Assembly: GCF_024713975.1 (NCBI RefSeq)
Contig: NC_091102.1
Location: 10,235,001-10,299,000 of the forward strand
Direction: 5' to 3'
DNA length: 64,000 bases
DNA from: Paralichthys olivaceus
Taxonomy: Eukaryota; Chordata; Actinopteri; Pleuronectiformes; Paralichthyidae
Every line of letters starts with the position of its first letter. The stretch's first letter is position 1. Below are positions 1 through 10,281 of this stretch, in pieces. Both the position numbers and the translations under genes were made by a program. The notes under the pieces are model-generated. The model searched no databases, was not told where the DNA came from, and saw only the letters and a list, made by a program, of their open reading frames with translations.

Positions 1-215
1 CAGAAAGTCGTTGGTTTTGTCCTCGACTCTGCCTCTAAGTATGCCAAAGTGTCCTTGGGTAACATACTGAACACCAAATTACCTTGCAATGCGTGATGAT
101 GAGTGATTGTAAAAAAAAGCATAAAATACTGTTAGTGTTGTAAGAATGTGAATGTGGCTGTAAAGTGCTTTGAGTGGTCGAAGTCCTGCATAAACACAGT
201 TCTATAAATACATTT
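1..215 (+). repeat. tRNA-derived SINE, cut by the window edge
   Basis: Positions 9-24 look like a degenerate tRNA B box (GGTTTTGTCCTCG against GGTTCGATCC). Then come GTGTCCTTGGGTAACATACT and GTAAAGTGCTTTGAGTGG, phrases typical of a widespread teleost SINE body. The 3' end near 215 is approximate. It lies in the intron before the first visible caspase exon. Similar elements occur near 27.6 kb and 38.9 kb. Confidence 0.6.
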
Positions 216-252
216 CTATAAAATAAAAGTGTAAATTTGCTCAACTTTTCAG

Positions 253-388
253 TCGTTGCTGGACGTCTTCCTGAAGATGGAGCACATGGACATCCTGAGT
301 GACACTAACCTAAGTGAACTGGAGACGATCATTTACTCAGTCTGTCCCAAGATGAGAGGACAGATCAACCAGTTCAAGACACAGCAGG
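253..388 (+). CDS. Caspase exon: end of second death-effector domain
   Basis: The exon follows a TTTTCAG acceptor and ends before GTAAGC, in phase 1. It encodes 45 residues beginning SLLDVFLKMEH. These align by eye with the last helices of caspase-8 DED2 (LLDIFIEME in human). This exon is the evidence that the caspase has a DED prodomain and is not a CARD or effector caspase. Confidence 0.85.
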
Positions 389-3300
389 GTAAGCTACAGA
401 AAACACTCTCTCCCGTCAAAGAGTTTCTTTCAGTGGTTAGCTGGGCTGGTTCTGAAGTCAACACATCAAAGCAGGAGGAGCAAGAGCAATTATGAAAAAA
501 TGATTCTACTTTATTATACATGCATACATATGATATATATATTATACTTAATTTAGACTTTTCCCACTCTGAAACATGTCTTATTATATTGTTGTAAATT
601 TGATACATATGTAAACATCTGCTGTTTCATTTCAATCAATTTAATGCAAAGTTATAACGCAAAATCATTTGTTCTCATTCTTAGAAGCCCTCCAGTCATC
701 TACCCTGGTAAGAAAATACAGAATCACTTATATGACGATGAAACCGATTTATTTTGTCTTGTGGTGTATTTTATTTTTAATTTCTCTTGTGTCCCGCAGT
801 ATTCCGTTGATTCTTCCAGCACTGTTCTGAGTGAGTTCTGTTTTGGATTTGATGTTTAACAGAAACTTTTTTCCATTTCATAAGCAGAATTTTTTTCAAA
901 ATCCTTTTTTATGACTTTTCCAGATTCTTCAGAATCACACTTAAGCAGTGAAATGAGCAGCCTTTCCTTCTCAGAACATTGTTGTAAGTCTTTTCCACAG
1001 TGATGAGCTTTATGAACCGAACATGACAGAATTATCTTTGTGGAAAATGACGACACTGTTCTTCCACTGCATTCGTCTGTCTCACAGTGAACAGTGATAC
1101 TGTTTCGGCGTCTCAAGAAAGCAGGAGCCTCCCTGAAAATCAGACATCTACAAACAGTGAGGTGTGTGATTTATTTCCTCTCAGTTATACAAGTTCATGA
1201 GTTCAAGGCTGAATTACTGCCACGGTAAAATGGTCAACTGCCCCAGTCACAGACCTTCAGGGGCTTTGAAACCCCCGGCATCACATCACTTGATTAACAT
1301 TTATTATGTTTGGCCAAAAAAGCAAATGTAGAAAATAAACTGGCTCCTGCATTGTCAGCTTATGTTAAGGCCCTTTCTTGTTGAGGGGTGCTGTGTGAAT
1401 ATCTGTGTTTGATTCATATGTCAGTATTATTCTCACACTGTGGGAATTAGAAGATCTAGAGTACTAGACTGGATATGGGCTCTACAGCAAATTTTAACAT
1501 AAGGGCACTTACACACCTACCTTGTTTGGTCTGGAACTTTTAGTCTGAACCAAAATAAAAGGTGTAAAAGGTTCCTCGGACAACCATCCAGAACAATATA
1601 GCAAAATTTGGTGTGGACCGAAGAGGTGGTCTCGGTCCGGATCAAACAAACCTATGGTTTGGATCATTTACAGTGTGGGACCACTTTTTTGGACAGTTTG
1701 GACTTTCAGACCAATTGCAGGAAGTTGAGACACAACAGAAGATGAAAAAGAAGATGTATTTGTAGTCTGCACTGCAGACAGTATAATGACTGAATGACGA
1801 GGACGTTAATTTGAACTTGCATTGGGTACTGAGTCTGAAGTTGGGGATGCTGGTGCTAATAAAGATAATACAACGGCAAAGAAACAAAGATTAGACATTT
1901 CCTAATTTCAGACTGAAAGACCCGGCGAACTGACAATATGCCGATGTCAGACACACGCCTGTTTACAAACCAGTTAATATCAAGTACAGGTAGATGCAGC
2001 CTGTATGTGCCATACAAAAGTCTTTAGTCTACTCCCTAAATTGCAATGTGAAATTGGAATTAACAGATCACATGTAAACATATTGAACCTTGGTTTGGAT
2101 CATGGTCCAAACTCTTAAGTGTAAAATGCCCAAACACTATACTCTGAAGGTATAGCTTTTAGCAAAACTTGGACAACAATAATCTGATTATTTAATCTTG
2201 GTTGTGGATTTATGTTTGTAGGATTTGGGCATCTATCCCATGACTGAAGCAAAGAGAGGTATCTGCTTGATTATCAACAACCACGTCTTCCATGAGACCA
2301 GTCTCAAGCCTCGTGATGGCACCATGATTGATGAAGGTAAGTTTATGTTTAATGAACTAATTTAACTCTTTGTGCTACTGTGATATTGCTATTCTATCCG
2401 TTAATCCTCCAGAGTGTCTGAGGGATGTGTTTAAGTGGCTGGGCTTTGACGTCGAGGTACATCTCAACTGTACACGTGAGAAGATGCTGTCTTTGTTGTG
2501 GGATCTTGGCAGGAGAGACCACAGGCAGATGTCCTGCGTGGCGTGCTTTGTTCTCAGCCACGGCCTGGAGGGAGGAGTGCACGGTGTCGACAACAAAATT
2601 GTTAAGATCAACGACCTGATGGAGCCTTTGAATGCACGTAACTGCCCGACTTTGGCCCAAAAACCCAAACTTTTCTTCATCCAGGCTTGCCAGGGCAAAA
2701 AAGAGCAGAGTGCAGTGTACATCGAGGCCGATGGCCCCGCAACCAGTCTCATCTGTACTGATGCTGTTAGAGACTCCTTTCCAGTAGATGCGGATTTCCT
2801 GATATCGATGGCCACCGTTCCTTCCTTTGTTTCCTACAGAGATAAGCAGAGGGGCACCTGGTTTATTCAGTCATTGTGCAAGTACCTCATCCAGATGGTG
2901 CCAAGGTGAGAAAAACAAAATATCAGATTTTGTTGGATGATGTGATTTTTCTTTTTCAGTGGTTGAAAATAACTTTACACAAATACAAAAAATTTACACA
3001 AATTCTGGACTACCTCTAAATCTCCATTTTTCTTTAGATTTATTTCTTTTATGTCTGAGTGAAATATTTAAATTCTTACTCCACTGCACTAATACAACGA
3101 CAGTTAATTTTCAGAATAGTTTTTTAAATTACGCATGCTGAAATTATGATAAATATTTGTTATTAAGCTACATTTGATTCATCATTAGTAGCTAAAGGAG
3201 CCTTTAGTTGGGTTAGTTGTATGCAGGACAACAAATTGGTCCATAGGTGTCTCTGTTGTGCTTTGGGTTATTAACCATATAGGTGAGAACTTTCACTTCA

Positions 3301-4379
3301 TGGATAGATGTTGCTAGAGGGGGAAACAGTTTTTGAAGCACTGTTGCATTGGAAAATATTTGTTGTATGGATTCTTGCCCTTATTATTGTAGAAGACCAT
3401 TACTGCTAACTGATGACCAATAGATACCCTGTTACATCAAGAAGCCGAAGTTGGACTTTACTATTTTCATGCCAGTGGCTGGAGGCATTTTGTTTTCAGA
3501 TTGTCTGTCAGGATCGTTCTCGTGAACGCGAATTCTCAAAAACACCTTGAGGAAATTTCTTCAAATTTGGTACAAACATTCACTTGGACTCAAGAATGAA
3601 CTGGTGATTTTGGTGGTCAAAGGTCAAGGTGACCTATGACCTCTCAAATCACATATTTTGCCTTGTGAATGTGATATCTCAGGAACGCCTTGTAGGAGTT
3701 CTTTCAAAATTTCCCACACGTGTCATTCGATGGTCAAAGGTCATGATGGCCTCACAAATCATGTTTTTGGCCTCTGGAATGTGATATTTCAGGACCGCCT
3801 TGAGGGTCTTTCTTCAACTTTTGATCAATTGTCACTTGGACTTCATTGATTAACTGATGAAATTTCAGTGGTCAAAGGTCAAGGTGACCTAATATGAGTC
3901 TGGAAAAAAAATGTATGTACATAGAAACTGCACTGGTTAGTTGGGATAAAGAGTGTTTCTATTTTTGATGCCTTCATTCAGGATTTAACTTGTAAGTAGT
4001 TTTTGTTTATTGTGTGGTATTGTTTCTGTTTAAGTTACATAAATGATTTAAACATTTCCTTCACTTCCAGTTTAGTTAATTTGCCCCTTTACTTCTGTCA
4101 CTTTATTCAGCACCAAGTTACTTTTTATGACATTTGACAGTGAAGATGAGAGAATAATTAAGTTGGTCATTTTACGAGGCCATCCTCTTACTGTATCGTC
4201 TGCTTTATTCCAGTGGCTTTGACCTCTTGTCCATCCTGACCAAAGTGAATGACGATGTGAGCCAGAAGACCGATTCCACTGGTGAAAAAAAGCAAATGCC
4301 TCAGCCAGCCTTCTCGTTCAGGAAGAGGGTAGTCTTCCCGGTGCCCGAGGCTCCTTCCCCCAGGCTGCCCTCTGTTTGA
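253..4379 (+). CDS. Initiator caspase, caspase-8/-10-like (5' partial)
   Basis: Cysteine protease that starts death-receptor apoptosis after recruitment through death-effector domains (DED). Exons: 253-388, 685-707, 800-830, 924-983, 1088-1161, 2222-2336, 2413-2905, 4214-4379. They join in phase to 365 residues plus TGA. Visible in order: the end of DED2, a Ser-rich linker of about 70 residues, then the large subunit with the substrate-binding Arg in KPRDGT, the catalytic His in LSHG and the catalytic Cys in QACQG. The small subunit follows, with SYRDKQRGTW (S1-pocket Arg) and MPQPAF near the end. QACQG is typical of caspase-8 and -10, against QACRG in effector caspases. DED1 and the start lie left of the window. 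The gene ends about 1 kb before prkra on the same strand. It could be casp8, casp10 or a fish-specific relative, so no symbol is given. The family is sure; the orthologue is not. Confidence 0.93.
1503..2131. mobile_element. Non-autonomous DNA-transposon-like element with short inverted ends
   Basis: Caspase intron segment. The left end starts GGGCACTTACACACC and the right end, read in reverse, starts GGGCATTTTACAC, giving imperfect terminal inverted repeats. Inside are many inverted variants of TTTGGTCTGGA / GGTTTGGATCATGGTCCAAA, as in hairpin-rich non-autonomous DNA elements. There is no transposase frame. I could not confirm a target-site duplication. The superfamily is not assigned. Confidence 0.5.
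2222..4379 (+). CDS. Caspase protease-domain exons (p20/p10)
   Basis: Three exons (2222-2336, 2413-2905, 4214-4379) carry the whole protease fold. The middle exon holds both catalytic residues, in LSHG and QACQG, 43 residues apart. Between the subunits are IEAD followed by G and ICTD followed by A, plausible self-processing sites similar in position to VETD and LEMD of human caspase-8. The last exon has DLLSILTKVNDDVS and runs 12 residues past the usual VVFP end, finishing in a Pro/Ser-rich tail. The intron 2906-4213 contains a dispersed repeat. Confidence 0.9.
3465..3945 (+). repeat. Dispersed repeat family B (GGTCAAAGGTCA-rich) in last caspase intron
   Basis: Internally repetitive: units of about 75-130 bp recur with TGTGATATCTCAGGAACGCC, TTGGACTCAAGA-like and GTGGTCAAAGGTCAAGGTGACC stretches. 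Related copies lie at about 11240-11680 (+), 15360-15560 (-), 33475-33930 (-) and 63165-63290 (+, partial). No open frame or clear termini. The repeat brings nuclear-receptor half-site arrays, including perfect AGGTCAAGGTGACCT at 3621-3635 and 3876-3890. Confidence 0.65.
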
Positions 4380-5375
4380 TCGACTCACCTCAAATGATTC
4401 CTTACAGACTAAAGAGAGTCTCTTCCAAATGTGTTCATATTTCATTATAACTCCTGACCCATCTTCTATTTGTTAATGAGGACAATGATGTAGTAAACAG
4501 TCTAACTGGTTGTTTCTACACTCAAGTACCAGCCCCTCCTTCATGTATTTTTTTTCCATTTGTTGTAGTGTATCTATGAATTGATTGTGCACATCATTGC
4601 TGGAGTAATTCAACATATCGCTTTAAGCCTTTTTTAAATTTTACTATCATTTTATTTTACATGAACATTTAAATTACACATCATAAATCCATGAGATATT
4701 TAATGCAGCTTAAACAGAAATTTTCCACTGAGACAGTCAAACAATACTTTTTATGCGCAGTCATTTGAACATCCATTCATTCTGTGTGTTTATATTAAAC
4801 TGAGACTCTTCAAACTCTACTGTGTTCGTCCGTTACGTTCAGTGGTCAAAGCTCAGATGAGTCTGGAAATAAATGGATGTACACATCAACTGCACTGGGT
4901 GGCACAAGCATCAGAAGTATGTCAGTATATGGTGGTTAATTATAGTGGTTTATGTAATTGCTCCAGTGTTTATATGGAGGTTCATCTAAAATTGAAACCT
5001 TATTTCTTTGCTGATTCCAGGTTTCCTGCATGTATTCTTTTTTCTAACTTGATGATTGCACTCCTGCTGTGTGGAGTTATAAGTTTTGTTTTTCCTGCAG
5101 TGAAATCACCAATGAGTGAAACGCCCTCAGTGACCTTCTCTCGCCGGCAGGTGGCGGTAAACAAATTTAGCGCAAGTCACATGAGTTGACCCGCCGCTGA
5201 CCCGGATGTTGATATGATGTTACAGCAGGTGATTTCCCGGTCAGGTCACAATGAGGAGCTTCGTTTTAATTTTCTTCACGGTCACATAAAAAACCTGACG
5301 CTCAGTTCAAACATCTATTAAAGCGTTGTCAGATATTCTCCAGCTGAAAACAGGAAGTTACAAACACAAAGCAAC
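4380..5375. other. Intergenic: caspase 3' flank and prkra promoter/5'UTR
   Basis: No coding exon seen. A segment at 4842-4905 repeats the tail of the family B repeat at 3865-3940 (GTGGTCAAAG, GAGTCTGGAAA, CTGCACTGG). It contains an AATAAA at 4868-4873 that could serve as the caspase poly(A) signal but may be only part of the repeat. From about 5130 the sequence is more GC- and CpG-rich (CTCGCCGGCAGGTGGCGG), consistent with the prkra promoter and 5'UTR. Confidence 0.45.
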
Positions 5376-8300
5376 ATGGCGCAGAAGCTTTTTCAGTCAG
5401 CAGCTGTGAAAACCGCCGCAGACTCCAGGTACGTGGTTCTTAAATCACTTTCATTATCTAAAGTGTGTTCGAGTGTTAAACTACCGAGACACTAGAGGTC
5501 GATGTTTCTCTCGAACCACAGACACAGGAACCAGATCGATACACATTTGATTGACCTCATGTTTCGGAAGATGCGAGTTCACCACATGTCACTGGAGCCT
5601 GACGTCTGAACTGAATAATGGAGACTTCTTCACAGAAGCTGGATCCTCACACTAAATCAGGCCGATAGTAAAATACCCTGATCAAGTGCCCCTGAGCAAG
5701 GCAGCTTACCTGCAGCCGCTTCTGTGGATCATTTAGCTGCACACCAGGCTGTGGTCGTCCTGGTCAGCTCCATGGGGCACATGTGTGTTTCTGAACACTT
5801 TTGCTTTCCTGGTTATAGTCATATATTTTAAATTGAATATGTTAATTACTTTAAATTGTTATTGCCAGGAAGTTTGTGTAGAGCTTCGTTTCCTTGTTTA
5901 GATTTGTGTTATTCAAATAAAGTTATATTATTGTTATTGTGATTATATTCAGGGTCTTTATAATATCACATTCAGGGCAGAATCATTTCTCACATACAGT
6001 TTGATAAAAGCGAGTGATGGCTGCACATTCTCTGATTCTAATATCAGACAGACACAATGTGTAAAGATCGGATGATGTTTTAAATAAACATGATGATACT
6101 TTCACGTGACAGTTTGATTTGGTGGAGACGTCACACAGACGATGCTGTCGAGTCGTGGCACCAGTTAAGTTTCACCTGTGAGGAAGCTGCTTAGTGAAGC
6201 TGAACTAGATTAAAGGTAAAAACAATTATTTGACCGTTTAATACACAGAAAGTTGATCTCAATTCAATCCTTACTGGAGCCTTTTCTCTGTTGTTACCTC
6301 TGCCAAGGTTATGTTTTTATCTGTGTCTGTTAGTCAGCAGGACGACACAAAAACTACTGGACGGATTCATACAAAACATGGTGGAAGGATGCATTATGGG
6401 ATTGGGAGGAATTCATACAATTTTGGTGCAGATCCAGAGCAGGGAGGAGAAGCAGGATTTCTTTTCACTGTCTGTAAAATTGATGAGGTGTTTTTCAACA
6501 TTTTCGTTGATTTCTCAGAGAATGATTCATGGAAAAACATCCAACATGTTTTGAAATTTAGTGCGCCCGTGATGTAGTTTAAGGAGACTGTGTTGGTCCT
6601 AGGTATGCACTCTACTGAGTGACGTTCAGGTTTGATGAATCAACCATTCAATACACAAAAAAAACATCTTTTAATTTTAATAACTGGTTATTAATTCAAT
6701 CCTTACTGGCTTTAGCTTTTCACATGTGAAAATCAGCAGCTTGTTTGATTTATAATGAGCTTTTATTCATTGATAGTACAAAATATTGATCTAAATCAGT
6801 ATTTATATTAACCAGCATCCTGACAAGTTAAAAAATACTTTCATTAAATTTTTGAAAGTCTTTTTTTGATGTTTCCTGTGTTTCATATTCTAATAAATTT
6901 CCAAAACCTGTTCGGAAAATTATTAGGTTTATGCTGCATTAGTTATTCCCTCCTCCTCACAATATTTGCTTTCACTATTTTCAGTGTGTTAACTACAGAG
7001 ATTTATGGCAACAGCACCATTTTTATTATGCTTCTGGTTAATTTGCTGGCTTCATTACTTCACGCAGCTTGAACCCAGTTGAAACGCAGAGGAACCTTCC
7101 TGGGAAAACACCGATACAAATCCTGCACGAATATGGCACCAAAACGGGAAATCTTCCTGTGTATGTGATGGAGAAGGCAGAGGGGGAGGCTCACCAGCCC
7201 AGCTTCATCTTCAGCGTGAAGATCGGAGATGTGAGCAGCACAGGTACATTAACAGTCTCACCCCTGCTGTGCTGATCGCTGCCTGTCGCTCAATCAAGCC
7301 TATTATTTGACTTGAAAATCTTACATTACTCTTTTCACTGTGCAATACATTATTTGTCTCTTCTGCCTTGTTGTCACTTGTGTCTGTTGCTGCAGCTCAC
7401 TCTTAAATATGTCCTCAATATACCTTGATTTCTTTTTTGTTAACAAAGGCATTTTCAAAGCTCTCCGTGTTGAGCTGATCAGTTCCAGTCCTGTTAGTTG
7501 ACACCTTTAAACACTTTACATCAAAACTCAATGGATTAAAGTGGCCTTGTGGGCTTCCAGAGTTTAAACAGAGGATTTATTCTTCCGACATCAAGGGTGG
7601 CTAACTTGTGATTTGAGGCTGACTGTGCTTTGAAAAATAATTTCTGGACTTTGTTACATAATCGTTGTGTGTGTAATTGTGTTGTATTGCAGGTCAAGGT
7701 CCCAGTAAAAAGGCTGCTAAACACCAGGCTGCAGAGGCTGCCCTGAGTATCCTGCAAAAAGACACTGGAGCACTGTGAGCTGATGTTGTTTTGAGTTTCA
7801 TATATTTATTTGGTGAAAATGTCGTACATTTCAGGACATTCACTTTGGGCTTTGGTACATTACCATGAGTAATTTGTTAACTGTGACTGTAATATTTCTA
7901 GTGGTATACTCAATAAACTCATAATCCTACGACAAATAATCCAAAACTCTGCTGCTAAAATCATCCAGTGACCACAACACACCACCCTTCATCCAGCTTC
8001 ACTGGATGACAACACATATTACTACTGCTTACTTTTGAAGCTCTCCATAACCTGCTGCCTTCCAGACGCTCTCTGCCCCCACACCCCCTCCTGAGCCCTA
8101 AGGCTGCTCCTGGGTCTGTTAAACTCAGCGCTGTGGCTGCCGGAGCCTTCATCTGCTCTGCACCGTGACTCTTCAAGTCTCTTCATTCTATTGGACTCAC
8201 ACATCAAAACACAAATATTGAGCTCAGCTTCCTCAACATAACCTCATCTTATCTTGTCCAGCCCTCTCTTATTTGATTTCAACCTTTTATGTCACTTATG

Positions 8301-10281
8301 ATGCATTGTAAGATGTCCATGAATATTTTGAAACCACAAAATAATTTTTCGTATTATTTCTTTTTAAAACATTTCCAAAGCAATTAATTGTAAAAGTAAT
8401 TTGAAAATAAGTCAATACAGAAAATATTATTCAGTTGACGTCCCACACTGCTGCTTATAAAGCTGCCAGCCTGATGTGAATGTTTGTGTTGTAAACACTT
8501 TGCTCTGTTTCCCACCAGGATCATTCCTGTGAAGTCTGAGAGTAACGGAGTTGCAGCAGAAACCAACAATCATCCAAACTCAGTGGGGATACTGCAGGTG
8601 TGTGAATCACAGCTGGGCTGTTTGTGTGTGTTTGCACAAGTGTGTAAGTGGGATTGTCTGTGTGCAGTTGTGGTAGTTTCTTTGCATATGTGTGTTTTAA
8701 ACTTCAGGGATAAACCACAAGTAGAGAAAGCTACTTGCCCATTTACTCAACTTTAATTCAAAGTGTCAGTAGCAGATTATTTCTTGTCTGATATGCACAT
8801 TGGATAAAATAAATAAAATGAATAAAATACCCACTCTGTTTTTCTCTTGTCTCAATCAGTTTTCTTTTTGGCTTTTGATAGGAGCTAGCGTTGCACCGAG
8901 GGTGGCGTCTTCCTGAATACTCAGTTTTAATGGAGGCTGGTCCACCACACAAGAGAGAGTTCACTGTTACCTGTCGGCTGGAGTCCCTGGCAGAGAAAGG
9001 TTCGAGCGATCTTCATGTAAAATCCTTTACAGTGACATTCATTTGTCATTGTTCATCCTGTTCTCCGTCTCGTGTTGTGTTTTGAAGCTGTAGGAAATTC
9101 AAAAAAGGTGGCTAAAAAGGCAGCTGCAGAGAAAATGTTTGCAAAGCTGCAGAGTCTGTCGGGCTGTTCTGAAATCACATGGGTATGTTGCATATTTCTA
9201 ATGTTTGGGGTTTTTGTGTCACCTCTGGTCAACACATGGAGTTTTCTGTGTTGACATTTGACTCTTCATTTTCAGATGCCTACACCAAGTGTCCGGTTTG
9301 AGAACTTGAAGAACTCCCCGGCAGAGAAGATGTGTTTACTGAGAAGAAACCCGCTGAGCATTCCTAACACTGATTACATTCAGATGATGTTAGAGCTGTC
9401 CAACGAGCAAGGCTTTGAGGTCACGTACTTCAACATCGGTGAGACAGACCACACTTCATCTGTGATTCTATCTGATCAGATTTTATGACGATCTAGTGAT
9501 CTAGAGTGCAACTTTAAAATGGCGGTATTCAATATTTTTATTGAAATATTGACTGTAGCAGCTTATTTAGGTGTTCGGTCTGGAAATTTCTTGAAACAAA
9601 AAAATAGTTGCAGGTTTAAGATAAAATATGTTTCAATTCCTCATTAAAATGTTGAAAAACAACTAGATCTATGGTATTTGTTTGTTGACTTGTATACTTC
9701 CTCATCCAAACTGTTTCCAACAATGTTCAAATCCAGAAAATCCACAATTTTCTTCACGGTAATGCAGGTGTTTCATTTCGGTCTCAACTTCAGGTCACTC
9801 GTTATGGATCACAGTTATTCATTGCCGTTTGCTGCGTAACATGAATCTGACTTGAATACATTTACTCATCCGTGAAGACGATTAGTCGCATCAGTTCGAT
9901 TTTCATCTTTTCTAGGTCTTTTGTTATTACTTTGATTGAGCGACCCCTAGTGGCCAAAGTAACACATTGCAAGTTTAAGGAATAGGAAAATCATTAATGG
10001 TAAATATCCATGGACCTTCAGGTCACAGGCTGGGGCCAAAGCTCCCAAGGGAAATGAATCACTGCTTTATATTTATTTGTGTCTGTTGTGCCGCTTTGTA
10101 AACTGTGTATGTGTCTTTGGCAGATGAGCTGACGGTGAACGGCCAGTACCAGTGTCTGGCAGAGCTGTCCACGTCCCCGGTCACCGTCTGCCACGGCACG
10201 GGCATTTCCTGTAGCAACGCACACAACGATGCGGCACACAGCGCCCTCCAGTACATCAAGATCAAGGCCTCCTCCAAGTAA
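5376..10281 (+). CDS. prkra: PRKRA / PACT, dsRNA-binding activator of PKR
   Basis: Cytoplasmic dsRNA-binding protein that activates the kinase PKR (EIF2AK2) under stress and partners Dicer. Exons: 5376-5428, 7068-7243, 7693-7774, 8519-8597, 8882-8999, 9088-9182, 9276-9438, 10124-10281. They join in phase to 307 residues (human 313). dsRBD1 is about residues 31-103 ([12 protein letters not shown]...[16 protein letters not shown]). dsRBD2 is about 124-196 ([17 protein letters not shown]...[13 protein letters not shown]). The third, Dicer/PKR-interacting domain is about 230-305 ([10 protein letters not shown]...[15 protein letters not shown]...[10 protein letters not shown]). The ATG at 5376 follows AAC and opens a short N-terminus before the first intron. 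The exon at 9088 has an alternative acceptor 6 bp downstream. It is convergent with osbpl6, as in mammals. Confidence 0.96.
5640..5790 (+). repeat. SINE-like fragment in prkra intron 1
   Basis: Contains GATCAAGTGCCCCTGAGCAAGGCA and GCTGCACACCAGGCTGTGG-type phrases seen in teleost short interspersed repeats. Boundaries are uncertain and there is no clear A/B-box pair. The rest of intron 1 (to about 6280) shows nothing recognisable. Confidence 0.35.
6285..6590 (+). repeat. Dispersed repeat family A in prkra intron 1
   Basis: Starts CCTCTGCCAAGGTTATG, then TTAGTCAGCAGGACGACACA, ACTGGACGGATTCATAC, GGTGGAAGGATGCATTATGG, TGGTGCAGATCCAGAGCAGG and a CAACATTTTCGTTGATTTCT end. The same series of blocks recurs at 13730-13860, 14140-14260 and 17395-17690 (+), and at 39780-40190, 43450-43745 and 55130-55510 (-). 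Frames across it are short and interrupted between copies, so I treat it as a non-coding interspersed repeat. Confidence 0.65.
7900..8290 (+). repeat. Possible degenerate LINE 3' fragment in prkra intron
   Basis: A frame here reads [12 protein letters not shown], then Leu-rich residues with stops. This resembles the (I)QNSAAR stretch after the reverse-transcriptase domain in fish LINEs. It is short and broken and lies between two prkra exons. Weak call; a protein-profile search would decide. Confidence 0.3.

Noticed and set aside
2375..2815. 146-codon minus-strand frame over the caspase catalytic exon
   Set aside because: Antisense shadow; the plus strand carries LSHG and QACQG in frame.
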